Origin: Corydoras sp. C115
Lineage: Eukaryota; Chordata; Actinopteri; Siluriformes; Callichthyidae
Direction: 5' to 3'
Assembly (NCBI GenBank): GCA_019802505.1
Contig: JAFMOC010000192.1
Span: 763,501 to 827,500, forward strand
Length of the DNA: 64,000 nucleotides
Every line of letters begins with the position of its first letter. Positions within the stretch are counted from its first letter, which is position 1. This document shows, in pieces, positions 11,663-23,450 of the stretch. The position numbers and the translations under genes are program-made. A model generated the notes under the pieces. The model was not told the DNA's origin, did not search any database, and worked only from the letters and a program-made list of their open reading frames with translations.

Positions 11663-12455
11663 TGTAATCCAAGTCTTGTTTTTTGGAGGAGGTTAGAAAA
11701 GACCTAAGAAGGTTCAGATGGACTTTTTCAAGGAAGCTGCAGAAATAATGTCAAACAGTAAAGCAGTGATATACAACCAATACAATCAAATTAACTATTT
11801 CAAATCATAAAACTAAGTTAATTTGTATAATTTATGCAACACTACAACATCTTGACAAATCAGCAAATTATGGCTATAAACAAAACTAATACTAGAACAA
11901 AGACTGAAATAAACTTTATAGTTGTACTTCGAAATTGTTTAAAAATACTAAACAGCACATATGTATCATACCTGTGACCAATCCGTCATCTTTATCCCAA
12001 ATGCTTTATCAGAATGCGAGTTCTTTCTTGACTAACTGCCTTTTAACATCAATACACTCTCCTACCCTGTGGTAACTCTTTGTATGCGTTACGACAAGTT
12101 ATGTTTCAAGAGGTGTGGTTTTGAACATTTAACTCTTATCTTGACATTGGCTTAACATGGGAGGGTCATTACAGTAGCCATTTAAAAGACATTTCAAAGT
12201 CTGGCATAGTTTTATGTAAAATATAATTTTATAAATTTCAGTCCAAATTGATATGTTTTACAAAATAGGTGAGTAAAAAAGTGACATACTATTGGAAACA
12301 TAAGTGTGAAGCATTATGATGCAATATTTCTTGCAAGTTTGTCTTGAATGATTAATTCAGCATGTCATGATTTGTCAGGCAGCTTTTTTTTATTTATGAC
12401 TGTTTTAAAATTGCAATCCAGTGGTCACTATTTTGGCTTATGACGTTCTACTTTC

Positions 12456-12819
12456 CATCCATCCATTATCTTCTGCTTTATCCTCTATTAGGGTCGCGGG
12501 GGTGGGGGGGGGGGTTCCCCATGTCCATCCAGAGGAGAACGTCTCGAGCACTGGGCAGATACACCCAGGTCATCGCACCAATCTATCGCTGGGCACACAC
12601 TCACTCACACAGACACGCTCTGTATGGGGCAATTGGGAGAATTCAATTGACTTGATCCATTTTTTTATTTTTTTGGACTGTGGGAGGAAACCGGAGAACC
12701 CAGAGGAAACCCACATAGACACGGGGAGAACATGGAAACTTTACTCAGGTTGGGATTCGAACCGGGAATCCTTAGCGCCGAGAGGCGAATGTGCTAACCA
12801 CTAAGCCACCGTGCCGCCC
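12456..12819 (-). mobile_element. V-SINE copy, full length, with target-site duplication
   Basis: Complete minus-strand copy. It is flanked by a 14-bp direct repeat, 12441-12454 and 12820-12833 (TGACGTTCTACTTT against TGACTTTCTACTTT, one mismatch), which supports retroposition. Confidence 0.9.
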
Positions 12820-13362
12820 TGACTTTCTACTTTACTTTATAAAATGTCAACTTTGTCAAGGTGTAATACCGCAGATCTGTTTGGGAAGAACTATCAGATT
12901 TTAGAATATTAACCCGTTTTCTGCTTATTGCGTTTTAATGTATTTGTCATTCCTACTGATCAGGTTTTCTTATCTCCTTCCTGTGGAATCATTGATGCCT
13001 CAATCCTTTCAAATAATCAGGTTAAAATATGTGCAATAAAATCTAGTATGATGCACCTGTACAGGAAGAATTTTTGAGTGAGTATTATAGAACAATCACA
13101 GCCATATTTTAGACAGGTTTAGATCTTGAGATCAGTACTTTTGTTTTACTTAAAATACAAAACTGTGTCACAGATTGTATCCTTGAAAAGTTAATTTACC
13201 AAGCTATTTGCTGAGTACACCTCTTTTTTCTTACTCAGTGTCAAGTTCTACAGTCTGTAATTGTGTTTCTCTGCATCCTTTGTAAGTCCCATTTTCTCTG
13301 TTCTCGAAAGAACAGAAAGAACACAGAGCTGGTATTATTTTGATGGTGAAGCATTCTTAGCA

Positions 13363-13480
13363 CCACAGTGTCATTGATGTGGTGGTGTGTTCAAGCATTT
13401 TGTGCTGGTATAAAAAGATCAGTCACAGCAGTACTGCTGGAGATTTAAAAACACCTTTTCACTGCTGAGCAAAGAATAAT
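13363..13480 (+). repeat. Dispersed fish repeat fragment (CACTTTATTAGG family)
   Basis: Contains a CAGCAGTACTGCTGGAG block and an AAAAACACCTTTTCACTGC block that recur at 15235-15300 and 38720-38790. It is part of a common fish interspersed repeat that begins CACTCACTGGCAATTTTATT. Superfamily not determined. Confidence 0.4.
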
Positions 13481-14909
13481 CCTTCCATCCACCAGTCCAT
13501 CCAGACCTGGATCACATTAATTCCAATAAATATTAAGGAATGCAAAGCAAAATCTTCTAATGATAGGGGAAGACTAAGTGGAAGGCCTATCTGATATTTG
13601 TGTTAAGTTAAAAAAAGAGCAACATTTCCTGCATTTTCATATAAAAACTGGTTCATTGTGGCTGAATCGTGTGGCCTCTGGAATAAATCTAATTAGGAAG
13701 TTATGAAGCAAAAGCCAAAAAGCAGAAATGCACTGTTCTCGTTATTTAAAGCAGATTTTCCTTTTTTGGGAATGATCCAACAATACAAGTGGTTTATAAA
13801 CATAGGCTGGCCCCAATGCTTATTTATTTTATAACTATATACTATATATAACTTTTTTTTATGTCCAGCCCAATATGTTAAGTCAGCAGAGAAAAACATT
13901 TCAGGTTTTAAAATATAAAGAAAAGGAAGAATTAAGATACAATGCAAAAGCTTCCGTTTCAGTGAACTTTACTCCAAAATAAAGTGCTGTTTCTGTAATA
14001 GCCTTATCTGTGTCTGTAATTGTGTTCACATATTTACTTTTATTTTAGTGCCTGGTGACTCCACGCAACTTCATTCAAATGATTCAGCCGTGAGCTGGAT
14101 TGCGTACAAAACAGTTTCTTGATATAAGATAACAGACCAACTCACAGGCACCAATGTGTCATGGCTTGCAAAATCATAATCTATAATTTTCAAATGAGGT
14201 TTTACTAATTCCAGACAGGGCGTTCTGAAAGGCGCTGATCTATGTGTTTATTTTTCAGGGTGTTTCTCTTTAGCATATCACCAGTGTCCATAAAAATCTC
14301 AGAAATATAATGTAGTGTCAGGGACTTTTGGGACCATATTTGGTCTGTGTATGGGATTTATTGTTCTGCATTTGAATGTACCCACACTGCATTGGGCTGG
14401 GCATGTTATTGGTTCTTCCACTGTCTCGCTAAAGCATGCTAAGATTTATGGGTTCAGTGCTGAGACTCCGACAGATAGTTAACTGTGTAGTGTTAACTGT
14501 GTGTGTGTGTGTGTGTACAGTACTTGTCATTTTTCATAAGCTATTTTCCACTGCTTTCCAAAAGAACACATTTAATAAAACTGCCACTATAAGCAGCATT
14601 CCTCCCTCCAGCTTGACTCCATCATGACATTGCATTTACTGTCTGTCAACTTATTAAAAAGGTTCCTCATAAAAGAACTCAAAAGCCTTGAGTTACAGAT
14701 ATCAGTGCATGTTATGACCAAAGTCTCCTTTAAGCTGTGAGGTTTCATGTGTTTGTTATTAAGACCATTACAGAAGACGATTACACGTAGGAAGAAAAAA
14801 AATCTGGTGCAGGTGCTTAATTTCTCGAATCACAACACATTAATCATATACACTCACTGGCAATTTTATTAGGTGCATTTTTATTTCATTCATTATGGTT
14901 CTACATGAT

Positions 14910-15034
14910 CAACACGGTGGTTAGCACCTCCACCTCTCAGCACTGGGGATCCAGGTTCAAATCCCGACCTGGGTGGAGTTTCTATGTTCTCTCCATGTCT
15001 GCGTGGATTTCCTTCGAGTTCTCTGGTTTTGTAG
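14910..15034 (+). mobile_element. V-SINE 5' fragment
   Basis: Only the head and central domain remain, from GGTGGTTAGCACC to the TTCTCTGGTTTT block. The 3' half is missing, which is unusual for a retroposed SINE and suggests a later deletion. Confidence 0.7.
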
Positions 15035-15142
15035 CTCTGCAATTATTGATGTTATGCCATAAATATCTCTGCATACATTACTCTCCAGTACCTTGTTCTT
15101 TATAAATAATGACCCACAGATTAGATATAACAGCACATTATT

Positions 15143-15147
<5 letters not shown>

Positions 15148-15219
<72 letters not shown>
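15148..15219. repeat. (TG)n microsatellite
   Basis: About 36 TG units in a row. Confidence 0.95.
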
Positions 15220-15220
<1 letters not shown>

Positions 15221-15820
15221 GCATTGCTACTAGTGACTCAGATGCGGTGCTGCTTAAATCTTTTAACACCTCACTGTCACTGTTGGTCTGAAAATAGTAT
15301 ACCACGCCTAATGGAATTTATTAATAAATACACTGTTCTCACCTGTCTGTCATGTCCAGTGATAACTTAGATGAATAAACACACACTTTCACACACTTAG
15401 CTGAGCTAAATGAAGAGATGGCTTGCAAAACAATATCAGACAAAACCAATGTAATACACATATATGCATATTTAATGTGTGTGACACTGATATAAGATGT
15501 TTATCTGGGCTTTATGGAAAGAAAGAAAAACATTTGTTATATACAATAATGACAAAATGTTTTATTATCATTTTGCCATGAACAGTACATTATGTGTTAT
15601 ACAATATTTACTTTTTATACTGCTTAACATTTTATATATTTAGAAATGAAGAAGAAAATATAAAAGATAAAAGGTGAGTACATGCTTTAGTACCTAATCT
15701 CATTTACATGATAATGGGCAAACCTGCAAACAACAGCATTTTCACACATTTTTATTACCAGTGTTTCTGCTCACTCTGAAGGACATGATATTTTTTAAAA
15801 CAAATATTTTTCAGCACAGA

Positions 15821-16633
15821 TTATGAAAGAGCTAAGCTGTAAGCAGGTGCACTGACGGTTGAAGGTTGACAATTAGCTTTGTCTAAAAGGGCAGATTCCA
15901 TTTTGTTACCGTTATTTTCTTCGCTAGCCACAGTAGAGACAGTTGTCAGTTGTCGTTCATGCTTTCTCAGTCTATATGAGATTCCACACTCGTGACACCG
16001 CTTGCAAATGAGATACAGGAGCTCGCACAGGGTCAGCAAAATGCAGATCAAGCTGACCACCACCAGGAAGATAGTGAATATGCGCTTTTCTGTGGGCCGC
16101 GCAATGTAGCAGTCAGTCACTTGAGGGCAGGGAGACTCTCGACATCTTACCAGCAACGGAAAAAAGTTGGCCTCGTAGATGTAAAACACCAGAAAAATGA
16201 AGATGGCATCCACTGCCATTTTAAATATGAGATTGAACAGGTACGTCCACCACAGTCCACCTCGCTTCTTACTGGTGTCATTGTAGAGATGAGAGCAGCC
16301 CTCACCATGCTTTAGTTGGTGCTTCCGCTCCCGGTCATCCCTGTATGCCACATGCAAGACCACCAGGAGAGAGGGGCACGTGACGAAAATGAGTTGCAGG
16401 GCCCACAGTCGAGAGTGGGAGACCGGAAAGAAATGGTCATAGCAGACATTGTGACATCCTGGCTCTCTGGTGTTGCAGTCAAAGTCTTTTTGCTCGTCAC
16501 CCCACACCTTCTCAGCGGCCACCAGCAGTACTAGCAGACGAAAGATGAACACCACAGACAGCCAAATGCGACCGAAAGCTGTTGAGTATTTATTAACGCC
16601 GCTGACGAGGCTCTGAAGAAAAGCCCAGTTCAT
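15821..16633 (-). CDS. Beta-type connexin (GJB3/GJB4/GJB5 group), second single-exon gene
   Basis: A 270-aa intronless ORF starting MNWAFLQSLVSGVNKYST, close to human GJB4 at the N-terminus. Both extracellular loops carry the normal connexin cysteine pattern (C-x6-C-x3-C in loop 1 and C-x4-C-x5-C in loop 2), with ARPTEK after loop 2 and GGLWWTY before the third span. The cytoplasmic loop is basic (about residues 95-125). The tail is longer than in the first connexin and rich in Ser, Thr and Val. It lies 4.2 kb upstream of the first connexin in the same orientation, consistent with an old tandem duplication matching the mammalian GJB3-GJB4-GJB5 cluster. The third and fourth spans look more GJB3/GJB5-like, so one-to-one orthology is not claimed. 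A GT/GA tract lies about 145 bp upstream of the start. Confidence 0.95.
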   Translation of the reverse strand: MNWAFLQSLVSGVNKYSTAFGRIWLSVVFIFRLLVLLVAAEKVWGDEQKDFDCNTREPGCHNVCYDHFFPVSHSRLWALQLIFVTCPSLLVVLHVAYRDDRERKHQLKHGEGCSHLYNDTSKKRGGLWWTYLFNLIFKMAVDAIFIFLVFYIYEANFFPLLVRCRESPCPQVTDCYIARPTEKRIFTIFLVVVSLICILLTLCELLYLICKRCHECGISYRLRKHERQLTTVSTVASEENNGNKMESALLDKANCQPSTVSAPAYSLALS

Positions 16634-16775
16634 TATTCCTTAGCAGCGAAACAGGACACAGGTGTACTGTAGAAGTCTTCAAACACTGTTTTAGTACACT
16701 GCCTGAGGTGTGTCAGCCACTTCAGCTATTATTTGGCTAGAGAGTGACCAAGTCAGTAAACATAATGATATGAGG

Positions 16776-16776
<1 letters not shown>

Positions 16777-16818
<42 letters not shown>

Positions 16819-16819
16819 C
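16777..16819. repeat. (GT)n(GA)n compound microsatellite
   Basis: Eleven or so GT units followed by about ten GA units, upstream of the second connexin start. Confidence 0.9.
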
Positions 16820-16982
16820 GTTTGTAGATTAAGGCTTTCTCTCATGTGTCTATAAATCCATTAAATTATGCCCCAAGATTAAATAAAGCAAAGCTTTCAT
16901 GCCTGCTTGTCATTTTCACTGCTTTTTATATCTGTAGTTGAAAATAACCAACACTTGAAAGTATTAGGATAGGTTCCTTTCC

Positions 16983-17297
16983 TATAGATAGATAGTTTAG
17001 ACAGATAGATAGATAGATGGATGGATGGATGGATGGAGACAGACAGACAGACAGATAGATAGATATTTCAGTTTTGTGGGGAGAACACAGGTTTGTTCTG
17101 TGGGAGCTCTTAAGAAAATTAACTTAAGACATTTTCAAGGCACAGTGGGTTAAAAGGTCAAAGCACAGTTACAGTCAATTATTTTAGATGGATGGATGGA
17201 TGGATGGATGGATAGATAGATAGAGACAGACAGATAGATAGATAGATAGATATTTCAGTTTTGTGGGGAGAACACAGGTTTGTTCTGTGGGAGCTCT
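16983..17297. repeat. Duplicated GATA/GATG/GACA tract with unique flank
   Basis: A mixed tetranucleotide tract (16983-17064) followed by a TATTTCAGTTTTGTGGGGAG block and a GGGAGCTCT end is repeated as 17186-17297. The two non-satellite parts are nearly identical over about 55 bp, so this is a local direct duplication. The sequence between them (17113-17185) recurs at 18218-18290. Confidence 0.8.
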
Positions 17298-17607
17298 GCA
17301 ATTCATGCTTGTTTGAGATTCTTTTGAGGTTTCTGGTTTTCTTCCAGTCCTGCTGACAGGTAAATTGGAGATATTAAATTCAACTAGCCATTGGGAGTGG
17401 ATGGATTACAGTCGGCTACTTTTAGTGCTGGTTTCATACCAAATTAAAGGATTGTGTTAGGACTTAGAGTTGTAGCAAACTGCACAAAGTCAGATATGTG
17501 AATCTTCTTCATGGTAGATACTTTTAAACAAAACAGCCGAAAGATGCTTAATAATTTATTATAACAATATATTACTGGTGATATTAATCTAATAGGGATT
17601 TTAAGTT

Positions 17608-17905
17608 AAGTTCAAGTTCAAGTTATTTATTTATAGAGCGCTTTTTACAACAGTACATTGTCACAAAGCAGCTTTACAGAATGAAAAGCCTTTAAACCCC
17701 CAAAGAGCAAGCCGAAGCGACAGTGGCAAGAAAAAACTCCCTTTTATGTTGTTATTTAAGGAAGAAACCTTGGGAGGACCAAGACTCAGTGGGGGACTCA
17801 TCCTCCTTGAGCGGCCAGACAGCAACAACAGTGTGGGACAGCCATGTACAGATATTAAACATGTACAGATATTAAACCAGATTTGCACACCTGGCCAGCG
17901 TATAT
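17608..17905 (+). repeat. Dispersed repeat family B, copy 1
   Basis: Begins with TCAAGTTATTTATTTATAG, then CACAAAGCAGCTTTACAGAA, CGAAGCGACAGTGGCAAGAA and CTTGGGAGGACCAAGACTC. The same order appears at 23186-23450 and, inverted, at 23735-24030. It is a widespread fish repeat; open frames through it are not genes. Confidence 0.7.
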
Positions 17906-18792
17906 GCTTTTTGGTTTCAAACAATACAAACATGGACATGGAATTAAAACCTTTTGACATAAAAAACCCTTTTTTAATTCCTCCCTCCACAGCGTTCATA
18001 AATGTTTTTGTGAACTTGGCGCCGTCCTGTGGGTTAGAGGTAGGAGTCAGGGAGTCAAATCCGACTGAATCGATTCTTCTATTTGGGGCACGCGCTCAAA
18101 AATAGAAACATGTGTTCTATTATTAGTTGTATGTGTAAATATGTAAAGCATTACGGTTTGGATTTATATGTATTTAGTGCAGAAAGTAAAAATTGTTAGA
18201 GGTTTTATTTGAAAGAAAACTAACTTAAGACATTTTTCAAGGCACAGTGGGTTAAAAGGTCCAAAGCAGAGTTACAGTCAAGTATTTTACGTTTTATTAA
18301 TGCAGGTTTTATATTTGAGGTGCATACCAAAATACAAAATGTGTCATTTACACCAACAATCCCCCATTAACACTCTTTCTTTTATATATATTGTGTGTGA
18401 TGAGTCCTTTGAAAAGTGTGTTACATCAATTTAAAGTATTCCTGATTTTGTAAATCTAAAATCAATGCCACTTATAAACTAAACCATTTAGAAATGTGTT
18501 ACATTTTTGTTAAAATGCTAAAAGCATGCCATTTTAACCAAATCACATGTTAGGATGTTTGCATCTCCTGTTCTTGATGCCAAATCGAATATAAGTTATT
18601 AATCTACAAAGAAAACTCTCAGGATCAGGTCGTGACTTGTTTTTAACTCATATCATATTTATTAAATCTTGAATTTACAGCCTTAAATCACTGAGTGGTT
18701 AAAGTACAATTAGGCTGTTTATCAGTAGAGTTGTGGGTTTGAGTTCTAAAAAGTTGAGCTGTAACAAATCGAGTTATGTTTCCATGAAACAC

Positions 18793-19157
18793 GTTTTATT
18801 ATAAGGTGTATATCCATCCATTATCTTCTGCTTTATCCTCTATTAGGGTCGCGGGGTGGTTCCCCATTCCCATCCAGGGGTGAACGTTTCAGGCGCTGGG
18901 CAGATACACCCAGGACAAGATGCCAATCTATCACTGGGCACACACTCACTCACTCACACGGAGAACTCAATTGACTTGATCCATGTTTTTGGACTGTGGG
19001 AGGAAACCGGAGAACCCGGAGGAAACCCACGCGGATACGGTGAGAACATGGAAACTCCACGCAGATGGGGATTCGAACCGAGAATCCCTAGTGCTGAGAG
19101 GAGAACATGCTAACCACTAAGCCACTGTGCTGCCCAAGTTTTATTATAAGGTGTATA
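18793..19157 (-). mobile_element. V-SINE copy with 20-bp target-site duplication
   Basis: Minus-strand SINE at about 18813-19137. The flanks 18793-18812 and 19138-19157 are identical over 20 bp (GTTTTATTATAAGG at the start), a textbook retroposition mark. Confidence 0.92.
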
Positions 19158-19263
19158 TTTTATAATAAACTAATATATGTCTAGTGTTTTAGGTATAAAA
19201 AAAAAATGTAAAAAATTCCTGTTTAATGTTTTAATGTTTTAGTGGATTCAGGTTCAAATCCCG

Positions 19264-19618
19264 AGCGGCACGGTGGCTTAGTGTTTTAGCACATTCGCCT
19301 CTCAGCGCTAGGGATTCCTGGTTCGAATCCCCATCTGGGTGGAGTTTCCATGTTCTCCCCGTGTCTGTGTGGGTTTCCTCCGGGTTCTCTGGTTTCCTCC
19401 CACAGTCCAAAAACATGGATGAAGTCAATTGAATTCTCCAAATTGCCCCATATAGAGTGTGTCTGTGTGAGTGAGTGTGTGCCCAGCGATGGATTGGCGC
19501 CCTGTCCTGGGTCTATCTGCCCAGTGCCCGAGACGTTCTCCCCTGGATGGGCATGGGGAACCCCACCGCGACCCTAATAGAGGATAAAGCGGGAGATAAT
19601 GAATGAATGAATGAATGA
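19264..19618 (+). mobile_element. V-SINE copy, full length
   Basis: Complete plus-strand copy from GCGGCACGGTGGCTTAG to a GAATGAATGAATGA tail. It is directly followed by a short diverged central-domain fragment (19620-19680). Confidence 0.9.
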
Positions 19619-19684
19619 GATTAAAATCCCAATCTGAGTGGAGTTGCCATGTGTCTGTATGGCTTTCTACCCTGGATGAATTTT

Positions 19685-20009
19685 ACTGAATAACCATTCA
19701 TTCTCCATGCCCATCCAGGGGAGAACGTCTCGGGCGCTGGGCAGATACGCCCAGGACAGGGCGCCAATCCATCGCTGGGTACACACTCACTCACACACAC
19801 ACACACTCTATATGGGGCAATTTGGAGAATTCAATTGACTTGATCCATGTTTTTGGACTGTGGGAGGAAACCGGAGGACCCGGAGGAAACCCACGCGGAC
19901 ACGGGGAGAACATGGAAACTCCACCCAGATGGGAATTCGAACCGGGAATCCCTAGCGCTGAGAGGCAAACGTGCTAACCACTAAGCCACCGTGCCGCACT
20001 GAATAACCA
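19685..20009 (-). mobile_element. V-SINE copy with 12-bp target-site duplication
   Basis: Minus-strand SINE at 19697-19997, flanked by ACTGAATAACCA at 19685-19696 and 19998-20009. The extreme 3' end with the CGACCC block is missing, so the copy ended earlier or lost its tail. Confidence 0.9.
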
Positions 20010-20099
20010 AATTATTCTTATTTTTTTTTTACTTTAAAACATGTTATTTCATTATGCATATTGTTTTACAGTAATGCATTTAATAATTTGCAGGCTTGG

Positions 20100-20760
20100 A
20101 CTGTAGCGTGTTGGTGTCGAGTTGCCTTTTGGAATCGGCTCCCTTCCGCCTAGAGCGGGCTCGGGAGTCGACTCTGAATTCTCAGGAATCGAACAGCTGT
20201 AATGAGAGGTCAGCACGGTGACGGGTGGCCGCGCGGCGAGCGATCCAGCACTGCAGCATCCCGGGACGATGTGACCCTTTAACTCCGGATCACCTTGATC
20301 AGCCAAGTGCAGCGGGCAGCAGAGTTGGCCGGGCCGAGCCGAGCCGAGCCGAGCCCTAAGCCGGGAGCGCAGCGTCGGTCGATCCGGCTGCAGCAGCAGC
20401 GGGAGCAGCGCGGAGGTAAATCAAGTCGTAATGTTACAGCTTTAGCTCGCACTGCTAACAGTAACAATAACAATAACAATTACAGTAACAATTACAATAA
20501 CAATTACAATAACAATTACAGTAACAGTTCGCTCGGTGCTTTAGCACTTCGGTTCGGTTCGGCTGCGGGGCAGTTTCGGGTCCGCCCGCAGCGCTGACCA
20601 GAAAATACAAATAAAGTGTCTGAAGCCAGTGGGACGGTCGGGGTTGGGGGTGAGGGCTGAAGTGGACGCTGTCGGAGGTGACAGATTGCCGGCCTCACAT
20701 GTCCGCTGTGCTGATTTGCGGCTGAATGTCCCGAGTTATTTCCTTTCCTGCGCAAACGGA
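20100..20760 (+). promoter_or_regulatory. GC/CpG-rich block, probable promoter and first exon of hmbox1
   Basis: Base composition changes sharply here: many CG dinucleotides, GCCGAGCC repeats and CAGCAG runs, unlike the AT-rich surroundings. A good splice donor follows GCGCGGAG at 20415/20416 (GTAAAT), so a non-coding first exon may end there. The nearest downstream gene on the same strand is hmbox1, whose first coding exon starts 8 bases after an acceptor and so needs an upstream exon. Assignment is by position only. Confidence 0.55.
20455..20527. repeat. AACAAT-type hexanucleotide minisatellite
   Basis: About twelve imperfect units of AACAAT/AACAGT/TACAAT directly after the candidate first-exon donor, within the CpG-rich block. 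Confidence 0.85.
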
Positions 20761-20809
20761 GGGAACGGGCACCAAAACAGTGCCTTTACAGACCGCTAGC
20801 CGCTAACGC

Positions 20810-20964
20810 TAATCACCGCACATCCATCCATTATCTACCGCCTTATCCTGTAGTAGGGGGGGGTGGGGGGGTTCCCCATGCCCATCCAGGGGGGAACGTT
20901 TCGGGCGCTGGGCGGATACACCCAGGACAGGACGCCAATCTATCGCTGGGCACACGCTCACTCA

Positions 20965-21025
<61 letters not shown>

Positions 21026-21414
21026 CAGATGGGGCAATTTGCAGAATTCAATTGACCTTGATCCATGTTTTTGGACTGTGGGAGGAAACCGGGGGCGGCA
21101 CGGTGGCTTAGTGGTTAGCATGTTCCCCATGCCCATCCAGGGGGGAACGTTTCGGGCGCTGGGCGGATACACCCAGGACAGGACGCCAATCTATCGCTGG
21201 GCACACGCTCACTCACACACACACACACACTCCAGATGGGGCAATTTGCAGAATTCAATTGACCTTGATCCATGTTTTTGGACTGTGGGAGGAAACCGGG
21301 GGCGGCACGGTGGCTTAGTGGTTAGCATGTTCCCCATGCCCATCCAGGGGGGAACGTTTCGGGCGCTGGGCGGATACACCCAGGACAGGACGCCAATCTA
21401 TCACTGGGCACACA

Positions 21415-21449
<35 letters not shown>

Positions 21450-22648
21450 CAGATGGGGCAATTTGGAGAATTCAATTGACCTTGATCCATGTTTTTGGAC
21501 TGTGGGAGGAAACCGGGGGCGGCACGGTGGCTTAGTGGTTAGCATGTTCCCCATGTCCATCCAGGGGGGGGGGGTTCCCCATGTCCATCCAGGGGGGGGG
21601 GGGGGTTCCCCATGCCCATCCAGGGGGGAACGTTTCGGGCACTGGGCGGGTACACCCAGGACAGGACGCCAATCTATCGCTGGGCACACACTCACTCACA
21701 CACACACACACACACACACACACTCCAGATGGGGCAATTTGGAGAATTCAATTGACCTTGATCCATGTTTTTGGACTGTGGGAGGAAACCGGGGGCGGCA
21801 CGGTGGCTTAGTGGTTAGCATGTTCCCCATGCCCATCCAGGGGGGAACGTTTCGGGCGCTGAGCGGATACACCCAGGACAGGACGCCAATCTATCGTTGG
21901 GCACACACTCCAGATGGGGCAATTTGGAGAATTCAATTGACCTTGATCCATGTTTTTGGACTGTGGGAGAAAACCGGGGGCGGCACGGTGGCTTAGTGGT
22001 TAGCCTGTTCCCCATGCCCATCCAGGGGAGAACGTTTCGGGCACTGGGCGGATACACCCAGGACAGGACGCCAATCTATCACTGGGCACACACTCAATCT
22101 CACACACACACACACACACACTCTCCAGATGGGGCAATTTGGAGAATTCAATTGACCTTGATCCTTGTTTTTGGACTGTGGGAGGAAACCGGGGGCGGCA
22201 CGGTGGCTAGCATGTTCTCCTCTCCCCGTTCGAATCCCAATCTAGGTGGAGTTTCCATGTTGTCGCCGTGTCGTGTCCTCGTGGGTTTCCTCCGGGGTTC
22301 TCCGGTTTCCTCCCACAGTCCGAAAACATGGATCAAGTCGATTGAATTCTCCAAATTGCCCCAGTGTCTGTGTGAGTGATTGTGCCCAGCGATAGATTGT
22401 CGTCCTGTCCTGGGTGTATCTGCCCAGCGCCCGAAACGTTCTCCCCTGGATGGGCCTGGGGAACCCCACCGCAACCCTAGTAGAGGATAAAGCAGAAGAT
22501 AATGGATGGATGGATGGATGGATGGATGGAAACCCGAGAACCCGGAGGAAACCCACATGAACATGCAAACTTCACGCAGATCGGAATTCGAACCGGGAAT
22601 CCCTAGCGCTGAGAACATGCTAACCACTAAGCCCATGTTAATCACCGC
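20810..22648. mobile_element. Composite V-SINE insertion amplified into a tandem array
   Basis: The direct repeat TAATCACCGC at 20810-20819 and 22639-22648 brackets the whole block. Inside, a minus-strand SINE starts at 20821 and its remaining head is at 22530-22638. A plus-strand SINE (22194-22527) interrupts it at GGAAACC, which is present on both sides. Between them, a unit made of minus-strand SINE body plus about 30 bp of plus-strand SINE head is repeated. The plus-head motif GGCGGCACGGTGG starts at 21094, 21301, 21518, 21794, 21979 and 22194, so units are 207, 217, 276, 185 and 215 bp. Length differences come mostly from (CA)n runs and a small internal duplication at 21545-21620. Confidence 0.9.
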
Positions 22649-22649
22649 C

Positions 22650-22901
22650 CAGAGCTAAAGCGCCTCTACTGCTGAGTGTGCAGACTTGTTTTGGGATTCG
22701 TGTCTGAAAGGGCACTACTCGTCCGATCCCGTTAGAAATCGCGTTTGCTGGCACGACCGTGGGATAACTGTGATGTTTCGCAGGCGTGCCCTCGAGTCCC
22801 CTGAACTGAAGATCGGATCAGAATGCGCCAGTGGAGTCTGCGTGCCGTGGCTCCGCGCGCCGAGCCGCTCCCCACGGGGCGCGTGTCCCCGCACCTCTCA
22901 G
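22650..22901 (+). promoter_or_regulatory. Second GC-rich block with a candidate 5' exon end
   Basis: Unique GC-rich DNA resumes right after the SINE array. A donor-like CTCTCAG/GTACGAG junction is at 22901/22902. This may be the continuation of the 20100-20760 CpG island split by the SINE array, or an alternative hmbox1 first exon. No transcript evidence is available from the sequence. Confidence 0.35.
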
Positions 22902-22984
22902 GTACGAGCGCGTTTCACCTTTCTTTACAGTTACATTTAGTCATTTATGAGTTTGGAAATGAGACTTACAAATCAGAACCCCAC

Positions 22985-23183
22985 AAGTGGGCGTGGTAGC
23001 TCAATGGTTTGGGCATTGGGCTATCAATCTGAAGGTTGGGGGGTTCAAATCCGAGGTCCACTGAAATGACCAATGTGGGTCCTTGAGCAAGGCCCTTAAC
23101 CCTCATTGCTCCAGGGTTGTTGTGAGCACAGGGTTAATCACCTTGTAAGTCGCTTTGGATAAAAGCGTCTGCTAAATGACCAA
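22985..23183 (+). mobile_element. tRNA-derived SINE, second family, full-length copy
   Basis: Head with GTGGTAGCTCAATGGTTTGG and GGGTTCAAATCCG, body with GGGTCCTTGAGCAAGGCCCT, end with AAAGCGTCTGCTAAATGACC. It is the best-preserved copy of this family in the window. Confidence 0.75.
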
Positions 23184-23185
23184 AT

Positions 23186-23450
23186 GTTCAAGTTCAAGTT
23201 ATTTATTTATGTCGCGCTTTTTACAACAGCACATTGTCACAAAGCAGCTTTACAGAATGAAAAGCCTATAGACCCCCAAAGAGCAAGCCGAAGCGACAGT
23301 GGCAAGAAAAAACTCCCTTTTATGTTGTTATTTAAGGAAGAAACCTTGGGAGGACCAAGACTCAGTGGGGGACTCATCCTTCTTGAGCGGCCAGGCAACA
23401 ACAACAGTGTAGGACAGTCATGTAGAGATATTGAACAAATGGAAAAACTA
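23186..23450 (+). repeat. Dispersed repeat family B, copy 2 (forward arm)
   Basis: Nearly identical to 17608-17905. Together with 23735-24030 it makes an inverted pair about 290 bp apart. Confidence 0.7.

Larger units (their letters stand above)
14852..15320 (+). repeat. Dispersed fish repeat, interrupted copy
   Basis: Starts with CACTCACTGGCAATTTTATT and resumes after interruptions with ACACCTCACTGTCACTGTTG. A V-SINE head fragment (14910-15034) and a long (TG)n tract lie inside it. A longer relative is at 38690-39060. Confidence 0.4.

Noticed and set aside
17746..18105. 119-aa frame with peptide ETLGGPRLSGG
   Set aside because: It is the translation of dispersed repeat family B, and the same peptide occurs at 23184.
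21094..22200. CRISPR-like array
   Set aside because: Repeats are about 200 bp SINE pieces in a eukaryotic genome, with no short repeats and unique spacers.
20863..22379. Long overlapping reading frames with His-Thr and Cys-Val runs
   Set aside because: They are translations of the SINE array and its (CA)n tracts; the same peptides recur at every SINE copy in the window.
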